48,540 bases of DNA from Actinomortierella ambigua (GCA_016098155.1 JAAAJB010000246.1:1-48540), one strand, 5' to 3'; positions 34,418-46,488 are shown, counted from the stretch's first letter. Numbers and translations: made by a program. Notes: generated from the sequence alone by a model not told the origin.

Positions 34418-34872
34418 TGGCGCAAGATCAATGCGGATAGAAGAGGTCCCTGGGATCCTAAGGTCTCATAAACTTTAATCATGGTGTGTGTGGAGGTGGA
34501 CATGTTGGCGGTGAATGCATACAGCGGACCAAGAAACCTGTGAGTCTTCCCAGATCGTGCAAAGTGAAACCCTGGCTCCCAACAAGATGCTGAGATATTG
34601 AGCAAATGGTATCTCTCCTCTGCTTGGGACTATCTGACTGCAGAGCCAGAAGTTGAATTCGAGGGCCAAGGTCTTGGAGCAGGCATCCCGGGATACAACT
34701 TTGGTCGGAGTCAAGTCAAGAACTAGCTGAGATACATGAGAAGCTCATTGGTCAAGGAGCTCTCCTCCCTTTCGGTGTCATAGAGAACTTTGCTGCATGG
34801 TGTCAATCCATGCATCACTGTGTCGAAGGACGCTGGAGGATGCCAACTTACACGGTAGACATAGTTGTCTAA
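34418..34872 (+). pseudogene. Decayed coding fragment, unidentified
   Basis: In one frame from 34418 the translation is strikingly protein-like (for example WRKINADRRGPWDPKV, VEVDMLAVNAYSGPRN, LSKWYLSSAWDYLTAEP) but is broken by stops at 34469, 34541 and 34565. After a stop at 34724 a neighbouring frame carries on (ELAEIHEKLIGQGALLPF, then NFAAWCQSMHHCVEGRW) to a stop at 34870. Two of the stops are TGA, as would arise from Trp codons by G-to-A change. I read this as a pseudogene or transposable-element relic. I cannot name the family. Confidence 0.35.
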
Positions 34873-35032
34873 TCGACTGGACCAACATAAAATCACCCAC
34901 GTTACTCACCATGCCACCCATGCATTCCAACACCAGGGACTTTCGTGTTCTGAGCCAACTGTGGAGTGTAAGCTTATGAGTGAGGAGTAGCCAAAAGACC
35001 CAACATACACGAAAGCATGTGTCGCCAGCAAA

Positions 35033-35577
35033 CCGTCATTTCTAGCCTCTCACCACTATCAACCTTGCCGGAAACTAGTTTTCTTGGTCGTCAAACATCT
35101 TGGTGCTATTGCTGAAGGCTTCTTCCTTGTGCCGTCGCGCAGTTCATTCCATTTCGACAATGAATGAGATTCGACCTTGCACATTACTTTTCCCACACAC
35201 CAAGTTCTCACTCGTGATGTATTTCATCTTCCGCACTCGCTGCAAGCTCGTGTGCTACGTACGACGTCAAAATACGATTGCCAACACTACAACCTCTTCC
35301 CCGAGTCCGAGATGATCTATAAACAGTGCGGTCTCTTTCAGCTGTTTTTTTTTGGGTGACCAGGCCAAGGGAGGGGTCGAGGCAGAAGGGGCAAGGGTCT
35401 TACGACAAAAGTGCCCCAAGCCGAGCAAACGCATTTCTAGGTACATATACGGATTTGACTAGGTGCTCACTTGTTTTGTTTTCTAATCGGGTGACAGATG
35501 TGAAGTTCTTGGTTTGGAGAGAGTGGACCCAAGACCGTTGTCGAGTTTTTCTCAGGGTAGGTTTTCTGGCTAGGTGA
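35033..35577 (+). pseudogene. Second decayed coding fragment
   Basis: A frame through 35039-35359 reads as protein (HYQPCRKLVFLVVKHLGAI, VLTRDVFHLPHSLQAR, KYDCQHYNLFPESEMIY) with one internal TGA at 35165. A further stretch in the next frame (about 35390-35577) includes ANAFLGTYTDLTRC and TDVKFLVWREWTQDRC. It may belong to the same dead element as 34418-34872. The family is not recognised. Confidence 0.3.
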
Positions 35578-36260
35578 TGCCCCACGCTGCGGGCCTTTGA
35601 GAATCGTGCTCATCTCTGCAACAAGTCCTTTCCTGTTAACTGCACTCCTTCTTCAAACATCTCCCTTTGGTAATTGTGATGTACGCCCTTTTTTTAAGAA
35701 ACGTCCGTTAGGCTAGTTGCAGAGCTCACCAAGCACCACGACCTACGAGTGATTGTGTTGATATGAGCGTGGGGATGGGCCCTGTCTTATCATTCTTTGA
35801 TGGTTTATAATAAATGGCTACATACCCGATGTCATATTAGTTGGCAAAACCTCTCTTATGTGAGACTTCCCATGTTCAAAGCATGAATGATGGTTTTTGC
35901 CCTGACCTGAAAGGGGGAAAGAGGGGTATTTATGTGGCACTCTACTCTACATTGTGTACTACCATGTGATGAGAGGGGGGTATAAGATCGGCCTGAACGT
36001 GTCAAACTTTTTTTTTTTTTTTGATTCGCAATAATTCTTGTTTCGTCTGTTGTTTGTTCCATCTGAGATTCCTTTTTTTTGTGGCGTGGATCTTTTGTCC
36101 TCGTCTCATCAGGGGGCCTGGAATGACACCGAATCACTTGACGGTATGCTGGGGGGATTTTTTTCTCGCAGCGCTCGGTGCGTCGTCGTCAGGAAATATC
36201 TAGAGAATTGTGTGTGTGTGGATTTTGGGAGGCAGAAGGGAAAATAACCCCTCAAGAAAG
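35578..36260. other. Intergenic before the F-box gene
   Basis: No supported gene. Contains a T14 run near 36009-36022. Frames seen here lack motifs. Confidence 0.45.
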
Positions 36261-36986
36261 CTATCTTGCTCCGCCAATCGTGAGCACGCGCGTTTGAAGC
36301 CCTTGGGCCGAGGAAGACGGCCCTGTCACCTCTGGCAAGAGAAAGTGGGACACTTGGCGACAGATACGAGGGTTGGCTCGAAGGAGACTGGCCGTGTACT
36401 CTTGATAGACGCCGTCCACAAGGAATGACAGCGATTGCAGCGAGCAGCACTTTTCGATAAACAGTGCATAAAACTCCTCTGGGTGACAGTCGGGCCCAAC
36501 GTAACGCACAATCAGGTGACGGATCAGGTCGGCATTCTTGTGCACGGCATTCACCTTGCAACACCGAGGATGGGCTTTGCATTCGAGGTGGCTCATCGTT
36601 GCCGGAGGAATAGACAGCGTCGGTGAAGATGGAGACAGCATGGGTGATGAGAGTAAATAGCACGATGGCTCGAAAGCGGGAACATCGTTGAGCACAAATG
36701 TCGACCACACAAACGGATTAAAGTTGTCGTACCAGGTCCGGCGCACAAGTGCACAAGACCTGAGGTCGCTCGCCTCAAGATGCTGGGCTACCATGGTCGC
36801 CAGCTCTGGAATATCCATCGCCTGCGCCCTGACGAACGGCCGGAGAAGAGGATAGGCTGTGGCATACCATGCTCTACACACCAGAGAACATGCTTTCAGA
36901 TCATGAGCTGGAAGGAATTGGGCAATGCGCTCTCTCAGCCTTGGGAGCTCTTCTAGCTTCCTTCTATGTTGTTGTGCTGTGATCAT
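36261..36986 (-). CDS. Small protein with two F-box-like motifs
   Basis: F-box proteins bind Skp1 and recruit substrates to SCF ubiquitin ligases. This single-exon 241-aa frame has an F-box-like segment at 13-48 (LPRLRERIAQFLPAHDLKAC, then SLVCRAWY) and a second at 57-95 (DIPELATMVAQHLEASDLRS, then CALVRRTWYDNFNPFVW). A Ser/Pro linker and a Cys/His cluster (HLECKAHPRCCK, about 133-144) follow, then what resembles the start of a leucine-rich-repeat-type region (LIRHLIVRYVG, CCSLQSLSFLVDG). F-box proteins of this layout usually run several hundred residues with LRRs; this one stops soon after the second segment, so it may be truncated or spliced to an unrecognised exon. Confidence 0.72.
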   Translation of the reverse strand: MITAQQHRRKLEELPRLRERIAQFLPAHDLKACSLVCRAWYATAYPLLRPFVRAQAMDIPELATMVAQHLEASDLRSCALVRRTWYDNFNPFVWSTFVLNDVPAFEPSCYLLSSPMLSPSSPTLSIPPATMSHLECKAHPRCCKVNAVHKNADLIRHLIVRYVGPDCHPEEFYALFIEKCCSLQSLSFLVDGVYQEYTASLLRANPRICRQVSHFLLPEVTGPSSSAQGLQTRVLTIGGAR

Positions 36987-37675
36987 GGGATGATGGGTAA
37001 AGAGGTGATTCTACCTGAAGAGCAGCCATCCAGACTTCAGAAGCTGGGCTTATTAACGCCTGAACTGCGCTGAGAGAAATCGCACCACAAGCTGGTGTGA
37101 GACAATGTCAGAGTGAGTAACGACGCATTGCTCCTGTTCCAGTGAGATAATGACCACCAATGTTAAGAGGCAGGGGGGGGGAGGGCAGGGCGAATCAGGT
37201 TACGCTGGGGGGCCAAAGCCGCGTGAAGCGGTTATGAGTTCAACCATTTGCGATACAGAGAAGGACTTCATCCTATGTGATTGGGGATAGGGTGTTCTGA
37301 GGGCTTGGTGTCTCATGGCCCACTAAAGTAACCTTGCACGAATGTTTCATGACTTCTATGGGGTGGAAAGATTGTCATTATCGACAGGCTGTCTGACTCG
37401 TCAGGTGATGTGTTGCGATGTGCAATCGGTCTGGCTACCTAATGTCGAGCTTTCCAATCCAATGAAATAACGCTTCTCGATGGAAGACCTCTTAAGAGTC
37501 ATTTGATTAAACCATGGGTTAAGAGTGATGTTATATAGTAATTGGTAGAGAAACAGCTTTTGGGTGATACTTTCTAATAGAGGGGGTGAATACTGTCGTT
37601 GAACGAGATAGGGGGGTGTGGTGGTGGTGGTGGTATTGGTGCTCTTGTGGCTATGGTTTATCTTTTTGTTACTTA
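36987..37675. other. Intergenic between F-box and zinc-finger genes
   Basis: About 690 bp with no gene supported. Contains the F-box promoter and the zinc-finger 3' flank, a G-rich run near 37171-37187 and a GTG/GGT microsatellite near 37616-37634. Confidence 0.5.
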
Positions 37676-40600
37676 TCAATTGCTGGCGCTGCTATTGGTC
37701 GTATTGCCAAGGGTCAGCATCGGGCTACACAGCTCCGCAATAGAAATGCGACGACCCGCCAACGCGCTTGCGGTATTCACCGACGTCGCTGGGCTGGCCA
37801 TACTGGTTGAATAGACACCATTCTCTTTACTGATAGAAGGCGTCGTCAAAGGCTCACCCTGTTCTTCTGCAGGTAGAGCCGTCGATCCTGTCACAGTTTT
37901 TGCCATCAAAGTGGTTGGACTCGTTGGAGTCGTCGTCGCCACAGCCGGGAAGGTCGACATCGCCAACGACAACGATGGCATCGCAGAGTCGCGGCGGGAG
38001 GCGCTGGTGGAGTTTGAGTCTGACGTGCTGCGGCGTGTCATACGCCACCGATGAAAGCTGTCTGATGTGGAAATACGGTCGGCACCATCGTCTTCTTCAG
38101 CGTCCCGTTGCTCACCATCCTGCCGGACCTGTGCGTCGACATCCTCGTGCTTGACTTCGCCGTCATAGTCCGCCGCCTCCTCCTCGTCTTCCTCTTCTCC
38201 TTCCACTTCTTCCTCCTCGTCATCATACTCATACTGTTCATCCTCTTCTTTGATGTGATCCTCCTCCTCACCAGATAGGTTGCCTTCATTCTGAAATAGA
38301 GAACCGGTTGTCTTGTACGTCATGAACATGTCTGCCCAAAGGAGCGCCACCATAGCCGGTGCAAGCGAATCCGTGTGGACGAATCTGGCTACAACTGCCT
38401 CCGTCTCCTCGTCTTTGACACTCTTTTCATCCACCTCCTGATTCTGCTGGACATCCGCGGTAGGCGTAGGAGGCAGGAGCATCTCATAGTCGCGATGAAG
38501 AATCTCTGATTCGGTTGGATGCCATACCAATCGATCGAAGCGTGTCCAAACTTTGGAGGAGTGGCTAAGGCCCATCGGGGGTTGCTCGAAAAAGCACACC
38601 CGGCGCGTATGGTCGCTCAATGTCCAGTCAAACTGTCCAAAGGCCTCCAGCATCTCTTGTGGTACTTGGTCGCGTTCTTCATCCGCCAGTGTCTCCATCA
38701 ATGTCAAGGCCATTCGATACCTGGGATGCACAGTCATGCCATCAGACACACGACTGTCCACAGCCATGTAGCCATCACCCTCGCCGTCTTCCTGTGACTC
38801 GTCTTCAGGGCGATACCTTCGAGCCTCGAGCTGTGCCTTTGTCCTCCTGTACTCTTGAATGACACTGTTGAGCACCACAAATCGCAGATCGGGGTATTCT
38901 TGGAAGCGATACAAGCCCCACTGGGCAGGGTCGGCGCTCAAGGTGAAGTTCTTGGCCAGGAGTTCCTTTAGACAGTAGGCGTGCGGCGGCAGGCTGATTC
39001 GGCCTGCAAGGAATCGATCATCGCTATGCTCCTGCTGTTGTTTCTTTTCAGAAATAATAGCAGTAAATTCTGAAATCTCCTCGTGTGGGGTGATGGTCAG
39101 TCCCTGAAGGCCCTTCATGCACGACTGCTCCGCTGGCTGATGACTATACACGTCCGAGTGGATGGGCATGAATTTGAGGGGTAGGTGACTTGAGCTAGGT
39201 GGCGCGGCGTCAACTTCCATGGACATATCCTGGTCGTCCGACTCTCTAGTGCCTTGCTGTCCTTTGACTTGCGCATCTTCTCCGTCTTCCTCGACTACAC
39301 AGAGTAGTGCTGTCAAGTTGTTTAGGAACCAAGGATGAGCTGTAAGGCGATCTGCATACTTCTCGGATACAAACAATTCGACCCGGCGATACTCCTCTTC
39401 GTCCATCCGACGTAGCTGCCTGCTCACATGATCGCGTGTCACGGGCGCGAAATCTTGTGTCAGCATCTCCGTCACTGCAGGGGAAAGGCGCCATACGTTG
39501 GAGCGGTTCCGATTCGAATTTAACAGAATGTTCATTCCCGAAAGCCGTCGATCGTGCTGTTTCAAATGGCCATCACCATGACCAACGCGCGTGATCTTCT
39601 TGCCCCTTTTCCATTTGCGCCGACTAGGCTGGGTACGGCTGCGCCGAACATCTGTATCCAAGGGCGACGCTGATAAAGCTGCTGGCTCATCAACATCGTC
39701 ATCGTCCTCGGTAGGGCCACTTGAGTCGTGCGAGGGCGTATGAGAGAACGAGTTTGAGCGGGAGAAGGGGTGGATACCGGCTTTGGGGAGCGGTGGAGGA
39801 AGATGAGCGGATGGTACCTGTGGACTTTGCTCGAAGGGAGAATCTGGTGAAGGTGGGTGTTTGGAGAAGGCAAAAGGGCCCGAAGGGTGCAGCCCCATGA
39901 TGGGTGGAAGAACGGCTCTTGGCGAGTTTGGGATTTGTGACACGGTTGTGCTTGGCGAGGCGGTCCCAGAAGACATCGACATGGAGATTGCAGGCATGGA
40001 TCCACCTCCTGCTGCAGCGCCTGGCGCTCCAGACAACCGACCAACAACAAGCGGATGTGGTAGCGGAATTGAGTGTGCTCGCGGCTGCGTCTGTGGCTGA
40101 GGCTGAGGTTGTGGTGGGAAGGGTGGGTGACCGAGTGACTCTTGGGACCCAGGACGTACTCCTTCTGTGAGTCGGGGGGTCGAGGCTGCATTCGACTGCG
40201 GTGTGCTGGTCTGCGAGAACCATTGTATACCAGATTTTGCATCCCGTGAAGGCAGTGGCAGCCTCGCGACTGCTTCTGTCGAGTCCATGCTCTGCCGTTT
40301 CGAAGATGGCTCGTAGAGAGGATCAGGTGTGGATCTGCGATGCTCCCTGAGACGCTCCTTCTCTTCACTTGTCAGGTAGTGAATATGTGACAAAGGCTGC
40401 TGATGAGGGTGTTGTTGATGCACCACACCGCCACAACTATCACTACCTCTGCCAAGATTGACGGATCCATGGAGGGGACCACCTCCCCATGAAGGGCTTC
40501 CGCTTGATACTAGATCCGGAGTGTTGGCAAGCGATCGCCGATGTTCCATGAGCATCTCGTGTTCATACGGCGTCAGTCGTTCCACGTATGGTAAAGGTTG

Positions 40601-43143
40601 TGAGTGACCTGGGGTAGGCGTCAGCGGCGATACACCCAACCCGATCGTGCCACCGCTTGGAGGACCGTTAGAGCCACGAAGAATCATAGCTGGATCCGAC
40701 ATAGGTCCTTCTGGTGTACGACTGCTTAAACTGGCCTGCTGATGGGCCTCGTATGTCGACACCTCAGGGCCGCTGAGGCTGCCTTGCCGCGGTGGATGAG
40801 TTGAATGATGATATGGATGACCTGGTGGAGGTGTGTGCATCAATGCTTCTGCCTTTCTCCGGCGCTGCTCATCTTGCGCTCTGGGATCCATGCCGAATGC
40901 TGGGCTGATGGGGTCGACTCCGCCCCGGAGGGAAGAAAGACTCTTGGAGTGAACCGTTCGGTGGCCAGTCTGCAGAGGGCCTGGTGAGTAATATCCGTGC
41001 ATGACTTGCGGTCCATAGCTGCCCCACTGATTCGCGGCACCATTTGAGTGTTCAGTCGCAAAGACAGATGGGCTACTCATAGTGCCAGGGACCATATTGC
41101 CATGCATGTAGGGCCTTGCCAGTGTCGGATTGCCTCTTCCATACCCGCCTATCCGACCTGTCATATTCATACTGGGTGCGGGGTGCGTTGGATTCATGCG
41201 ATGAACGTCCACTTCTCGTTTGGATCGGTCGCTATGCGTTTGTGTGTGTTGGATCATATTATCGTATCGGCTGAACGTCCTTGTGCAGTTGGCAACAATG
41301 CATTTGAAAGGCTTCTCTCCGGTATGTTTCCTAGAGCGAGAATAAAAAAAAGAGGGTAGCGTCAGGCACTCAACAATCAGAATGTCTTTGAACTGCATTC
41401 GTATCATTTGCAGCCAAAAAAAATGGTACTTTGCTAGCCCACTTCATACCTCTCATGTCGGGCAAGATGCTCACTGCGGGTGAAGACCATGTTGCACCCT
41501 GGATAGCCCGTGCATTGAAATGTCTTGGGCCCACTTGACCCTTTGCCAGACCGTGGTGTTGATGGAGCAGAGCCATTTTTCCCACCTTTGGGCGTTGTCA
41601 CCAATGCAGCCGATGCTAATGAAGAAGCTCCTGAGGGCGTTGTGATCGATGCTCCCCGATTCGGCGAAGAAAGCGGTGGAAGAGGATTCGGGTGCGAGAA
41701 ATTAGATGGCTGTCTAGGGGTCGTAGAATAGGGCGACGTTGAAGATATTGCTGACGACCAAGAGGATGGGGATGACTCGAAAACACTTGCACTACTAAGG
41801 CTGCCGCTACGTTTCTCTTTGCTCTTGACGGGAACAAAGAGAAGATCGGCGACACTGCGACGCTTGCTGCCCGCAGAGCTAGCCATGCTGGTGGTCGGTG
41901 TCGAGAGTGACGGTGATGGTTGGAAAGGTAAAGTCGGTGGAGTGTCCTGCAAGTGGAGTGGATGGTAACGTGGTGGTGGTGGAGGTATCTGAAGAGGAGG
42001 AGGAGGGTATGATTGTCGTGGGTATTGTTGTTGCTGCTGTTGCTGTTGCTGTTGAGATTGCGCGTCAGGATGGCCTTGCGTAGCATGCTGGACGTAGAAG
42101 GGGTGAGAAGGTCGAAGGACCGTATTACCGTCGGCCATGGTTTGGTGAGTCGGCTGGTGTGGCGGCATGGGGCTAGGTTGCTGCGACTGGTAAGGTACTC
42201 CTCCAGCCCCTGATCCTCCAATGCTGTGGCCATGCGTCAAGGGAGGTGGCGGTGGAAGCGGGGGTTGTATTCCCTCTGAGATTGAGTACCGCAGCCTCAT
42301 GTTGACCTCATTCAGCGGTACAGGACCAGTGCCATGCCCGCGCATGCGGCCACCATTGTCGCCAGAGCGTGGCGACATGGAGGACGACGTGGCGGGGGGC
42401 AAGCCACCTGACATGGGCCGGCTAGGATGAGACGACATTGAGGGATGAGCCATCTCGGGTGGGCCAGATCTTGCATCAGACGTGTGATGAGACGGAGAAG
42501 ATTCCCAATGGGGTGGATGGGAACGAGGAACAGCGATAGCAGTAGGACGAAGAGGAGAAGGAACAGGAGCAGGAGCAGGCGCAGAGGCAGGAGCAGGAGC
42601 AGGAGCAGGAGTAAGAGCAGGTCCCTGGTGCTGCTGGTGTTGAGGGTGCTGGTACAGCTGCTGGTGCGATGTCTGCGAGGCACCAGGAGCGGGAGGAGGG
42701 GAGGCAGGAGTGTGAGGATACGTAAGCCTTGCTGCTGGTGAGTCTTTGTCATCCATCATCTGGCTGTTGCGTCTGTCGACACTGCCAATGGCAGGAGGAG
42801 TCGTGCCAGGCCGGCTGTCATGGTTGTGGTGGTGGTAGTGGTGGTGGTGGTGCTGTTGATGATGGAGTTGATGATGGTAACGATGATGGTGATGATGATG
42901 TTGTTGTTGTTGCTGTTGCTGCTGCTGCTCTTGCTCAGGATATCGCGCGGGATGTCGCTGTTGTTGGCCCATGCGCTCTCGGTCAGCAGCATCATGATCC
43001 CGTATTGGCCAAGTGTGCATCTGCATCTGCATCTGCATCTGTTGTTGCTGTTGCTGCTGTTGTTCTTGATTCAGCTCTTGCTGCCTTTGTGGTTCACTCT
43101 CCATCCACGCCCCTTCCTCCTGCCAAGAAGGCATTGTCGATGT

Positions 43144-43175
<32 letters not shown>

Positions 43176-45375
43176 TTGTTGTTGTTGCAAAAGGCCGCTC
43201 CGGACGCAGGACATCAGTAGGTGGTCGTGCATCATGCGACCCCTCTGCACTACTACAGGTGCTGGGATGACCAGGCTCTGTGCCTGGCTTGAAGGCTCCT
43301 CTTGCTGCTGCTGCCGCCGTTGTGGCCACAACTCCTCGTCCTTCTCCTTGAGCAAATGTTTCCTCGTCTTCATCCTCCTGCGACCGCTCAGCTCCTCGTT
43401 CCTCCTTGTCTTCTTTGTCATATGCAGCAGATTCATTAGGGGGGCCTAAAGGCCTCCTTCCTCCTCTTCTTGAAAAGGGTTCTGGAGAAGGAGCAGGGGC
43501 AAGTTGCGAAACCGCCATGCTGGATAACGGTGGCGCAGAGAGCGGATCTCGCCACGAGGTCAGTGGAGTCGAAGGTGGCGGGAGTACCACCCCCTTGCCT
43601 GACACTATTGTCGCTCTAGCACCTTCTTGTGGAACCATGTCACTTGTCAAAGGCTCCTGTTGTTCTTGCATCATCTTTCGAGGACTGAGCCCAGAATTTA
43701 AGACGAAGGAGAAGGATGTACTTGGAGCAGCGGCACTACCATGAATAGTGGCAGCAGCCTCTATTTTACCTTCGTCTCCGCTAAGGGGTGACCCACTTGT
43801 ATCTGAAAATCCTACAGATGCAAAGTGTAATGCCATGAGCAACGTAAGAATGTGTTCATTCATGAATGCAGAATGGCGTGAAGAATTGGGGGGGGGGGTG
43901 AAAAGAGGGCTAGCTGAAAAAAAAATACGGAGAGAGGACGGAGAGAGCAAGTGCGAAAGAGGTAGCGCGGACACGAGTGGAGCATCGAAAGCAAGGCTGC
44001 TTCAGCTTCGCATCATTTCAATAAGAGTCTAGGTCGAAAAATCTCCTTCCACTCCTCCCAGCAAGAAGTAAGAACGTCATGGGAGAGAGGGCACTGCGCG
44101 AGGATCAAATGGCGCTCAAAAGAGACGGGGCTTTACCTCGCGGCATCTTGGCATCTTGGAAGGGATATTCATGAGCAGCATTTTTTGGTCGACCAAAGGC
44201 TGGATCAGGTCCAAGAGGATAGAAACGACCATGCAGTCGTGATTGGAGGTGGAGTGCAGAGCGTGGTGGTGAAGGAGAGTGTTGGATGACAGACGGTGGG
44301 TGCCCATGGCGGACAGCCGTTGTATCCGCATCAATGGATGGAAGCGGTGCCGAGACCCTTCGGTAAGATGTGAACATAGGCAATTCGGATCGTGGAGATG
44401 CAGCGGAAGGCACCATAGAGCTCATCTACAGTCAGAATGGTCAATGCGGATGCAATACAAAGAAAGGTGGGTCAATACGCTGGCTCATTGCTTGATGGGT
44501 GCTGGAATCGATGCAACAGCAACGCTGAAGGCGGCGGGGGAAGGGGACACGCAGAGGACAGCAGGAAAAAAACGAACAATACAAGATTTCCTTCATTTTG
44601 GGCCAAGGAGGGCCAAGGAGAAGGAAGCAGCTGGACGCAGGGAAAGGAAGGGGGACAATAGGAAACAAGAGACAGGAAACGCTGACTAACCACAGAGAGG
44701 AGGAGGATGAGAAAGGGCAGCGAGGAGGATGAGGAAGAGCAGAGAAGGGAGGATAGCAATAATGTCCTCCAAAGTTCATCGTCGCGCGCTCATGCTCAAA
44801 TAGTGAAAATAAGATCGTGTAGGGATGTTAGTCCCGGGATTAGGCGTGGCGCCGACGATGATGCTGAGATACAGTAAGCGCCGATGGTTCAACGCCAAGG
44901 AACTATCAACACCAAATATCACGCGAATGGAAGAAGGAAAGCGTGGACCCTGAGAGCAGCAAGGGATATCTCATTCCCCTATTCCTGGATACACAGGAAC
45001 GCACGCGCAGGGGCCGGGCACAGCCAGATGGATGGTGCTGGCACACATAGAATCTCGCTCAACTCTATGTAGTACTCAGTAGAAGAGTTCACGTCCACTA
45101 ATATTGGGGAGACTGGGGAGTGTACTAGGTAAGCGGTGGAGGCGAGAGGTTTGATTTACCTGCTCGGAGACGACCGACCGACTGTCGTCATCGTCGTCGT
45201 CATCGTTCTCCAGGTTGAATTGTTGAGGATGAATGCGATGTCCGTTTTGGCGGTGGCTATGTTGCGCCTGCGGACGATAGTCGGCTCCGTATGGATGGCG
45301 ATGTTGATGCATGGTGTAGAATCTGGAGCGGGGTCCTCGACTTTCCACGCGATCCAGCACAGGACTTGGGGCCAT
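37676..45375 (-). CDS. Very large two-finger C2H2 transcription factor (Msn2/4-like fingers)
   Basis: Four exons (45375-45160, 44425-44137, 43811-41450, 41330-37676) give 2173 aa, all joins in phase. The last intron falls inside the first finger: exon 3 ends ...LARHER and exon 4 starts with [10 protein letters not shown]. Fingers: C935-x5-C941-x12-H954-x3-H958 and C966-x4-C971-x12-H984-x3-H988, with recognition helices RSEHLAR and RYDNMIQ. By the usual code these favour GGG and A/G-rich triplets, so an AGGGG-type (STRE) site is expected, as for yeast Msn2/Msn4. The N-terminal 930 residues are Gln/His/Pro-rich with CAG-type repeats. After a basic patch ([10 protein letters not shown]), about 1565-1910 looks globular ([38 protein letters not shown]), then an acidic Glu/Asp tract. 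Intron 1 (734 bp) could hide an exon. Start chosen at the first ATG. Confidence 0.84.
42830..43190 (-). repeat. Trinucleotide-repeat zone encoding polyQ and polyH
   Basis: Runs of CAG/CAA and CAC/CAT codons (read on the minus strand) at about 42838-42945, 43020-43080 and 43139-43189 encode polyHis, polyGln, QMQMQMQM and Ala/Thr runs in exon 3 of the zinc-finger gene. Such tracts are prone to length change. Confidence 0.88.
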
Positions 45376-46083
45376 TTGGCAAATTGAATGCTGAGGGCTT
45401 GAAGGGACAGATATCAACCGAATCTGCGTATATTAGAGAGCATAGAAGGACGACGTACACCGTCCAGAGATTAACGATGGGGAGCGTGGAGCGTGTGTGT
45501 CGAACAGAAGAAGAAAAAAGGAAAGGTTACAGATAATGAGTATTGGAGGCTATTTTGGGGGTCCTGTGAGTGTGGGTGAACTGTGATGTGATATGATGTG
45601 GTGGGGAAGGGGGCGGGAGGCCGGGTTGGTGACCAAGCAGAATGGGGGGGAAGAGGGGGTGGGGGAACAAAAGAAAAGAGAAAAGAAGGAAAGACGAGAG
45701 GGAGGGAGATGGATAAGGCATGGAGGCTGAAGTGTGAGGTGCGTTGGGCTCCATACGGTGTGTGTGGATTGGTCGGGATTCAGATACAAGAAGCTGAATG
45801 TTGGAACCAGCTTGGTGAATAGGGAGGGCAGGAGGGTACATCCTCTGTGCCCGAAACAGGGCAGTTCTGGCGGGGAGGGGTGGGAGAAAGATGATGAGGG
45901 GCTCGACTGGGAGAAACAGCGATGTGCCGAGCACTAGTCTGCCCTGCCGCCCAGCTGGAAACCTTTCACCCGTCATATCAGTGGCTCGTGTGACAACGGT
46001 ATAGGGAGAGCCCGTCAGGCCAAACGAGACATCCCAAGACTATGTCTTAGAGACCAAGTCGCAAGAAATGCTGCGAAGGGGCC
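45376..46083. other. Upstream region of the zinc-finger gene
   Basis: Presumed promoter and 5' UTR of the zinc-finger factor. Contains a dense G-rich island at 45604-45667 (runs of 4-7 G). No coding region is supported, and a 5'-UTR intron or upstream exon cannot be excluded. Confidence 0.45.
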
Positions 46084-46198
46084 ATGTCTGACTTTTGTTG
46101 CGGTGGTTCATTCGTGATAAAGTTCACAGCGGACCCACAAATAACATTGTCCAAGGTCGAAGGCGAAGACAGGGGAAGAAGGGGAACCAGCCAAAGCA
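46084..46198 (+). CDS. Candidate first exon of an unresolved gene
   Basis: From the ATG at 46084 the frame reads MSDFCCGGSFVIKFTADP followed by QITLSKVEGED, with good complexity, and ends exactly at a strong 5' splice site (GTAAGT at 46199). An acceptor at 46258-46259 would join it to IFEVNVPVYSGNNIVWRP. The next donor is weak. No family recognised. Low confidence. Confidence 0.28.
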
Positions 46199-46395
46199 GT
46201 AAGTTGTCTGTCGATGGTCAACAGCAGCAGCACCAAGAATAGCTTTGCTAGTCCGTCAGTCTTTGAGGTCAATGTGCCAGTCTACTCAGGGAATAACATT
46301 GTTTGGCGGCCTACCTGACACGAGTCCCTCCCCCCTCCCAAGATGTGTCATTAAACAAGTTTTTTGTTTTCGTTTGAATCAATCAATCACTACAG

Positions 46396-46488
46396 CGTGC
46401 AACCGCAACCGCAGCGGTTGCCGGTGATGCTGATGTTGATGTTGATGTTGATGCTTGGGATGCTCTTGTTATCGAGGGGGTGCAGCAA
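46396..46488 (+). other. Possible small internal exon
   Basis: A T-rich stretch ending CACTACAG precedes an open segment encoding an Asp-Val-rich peptide (AGDADVDVDVDAWDALVIEG), which ends at GTGAGC. Splice signals at both ends look good, but part of the peptide comes from a GATGTT hexamer repeat, so chance is possible. Confidence 0.22.

Noticed and set aside
39562..40368. 268-codon alternative frame inside the zinc-finger gene
   Set aside because: It lies wholly within exon 4 of a well-supported frame and has no domain.
43812..43974. Unspliced N-terminus (beginning [10 protein letters not shown]) for the zinc-finger protein
   Set aside because: The segment looks like intron; the acceptor CTGTAG before GATTTTCAG joins in phase to an upstream exon ending at CGAG before GTAAAG.
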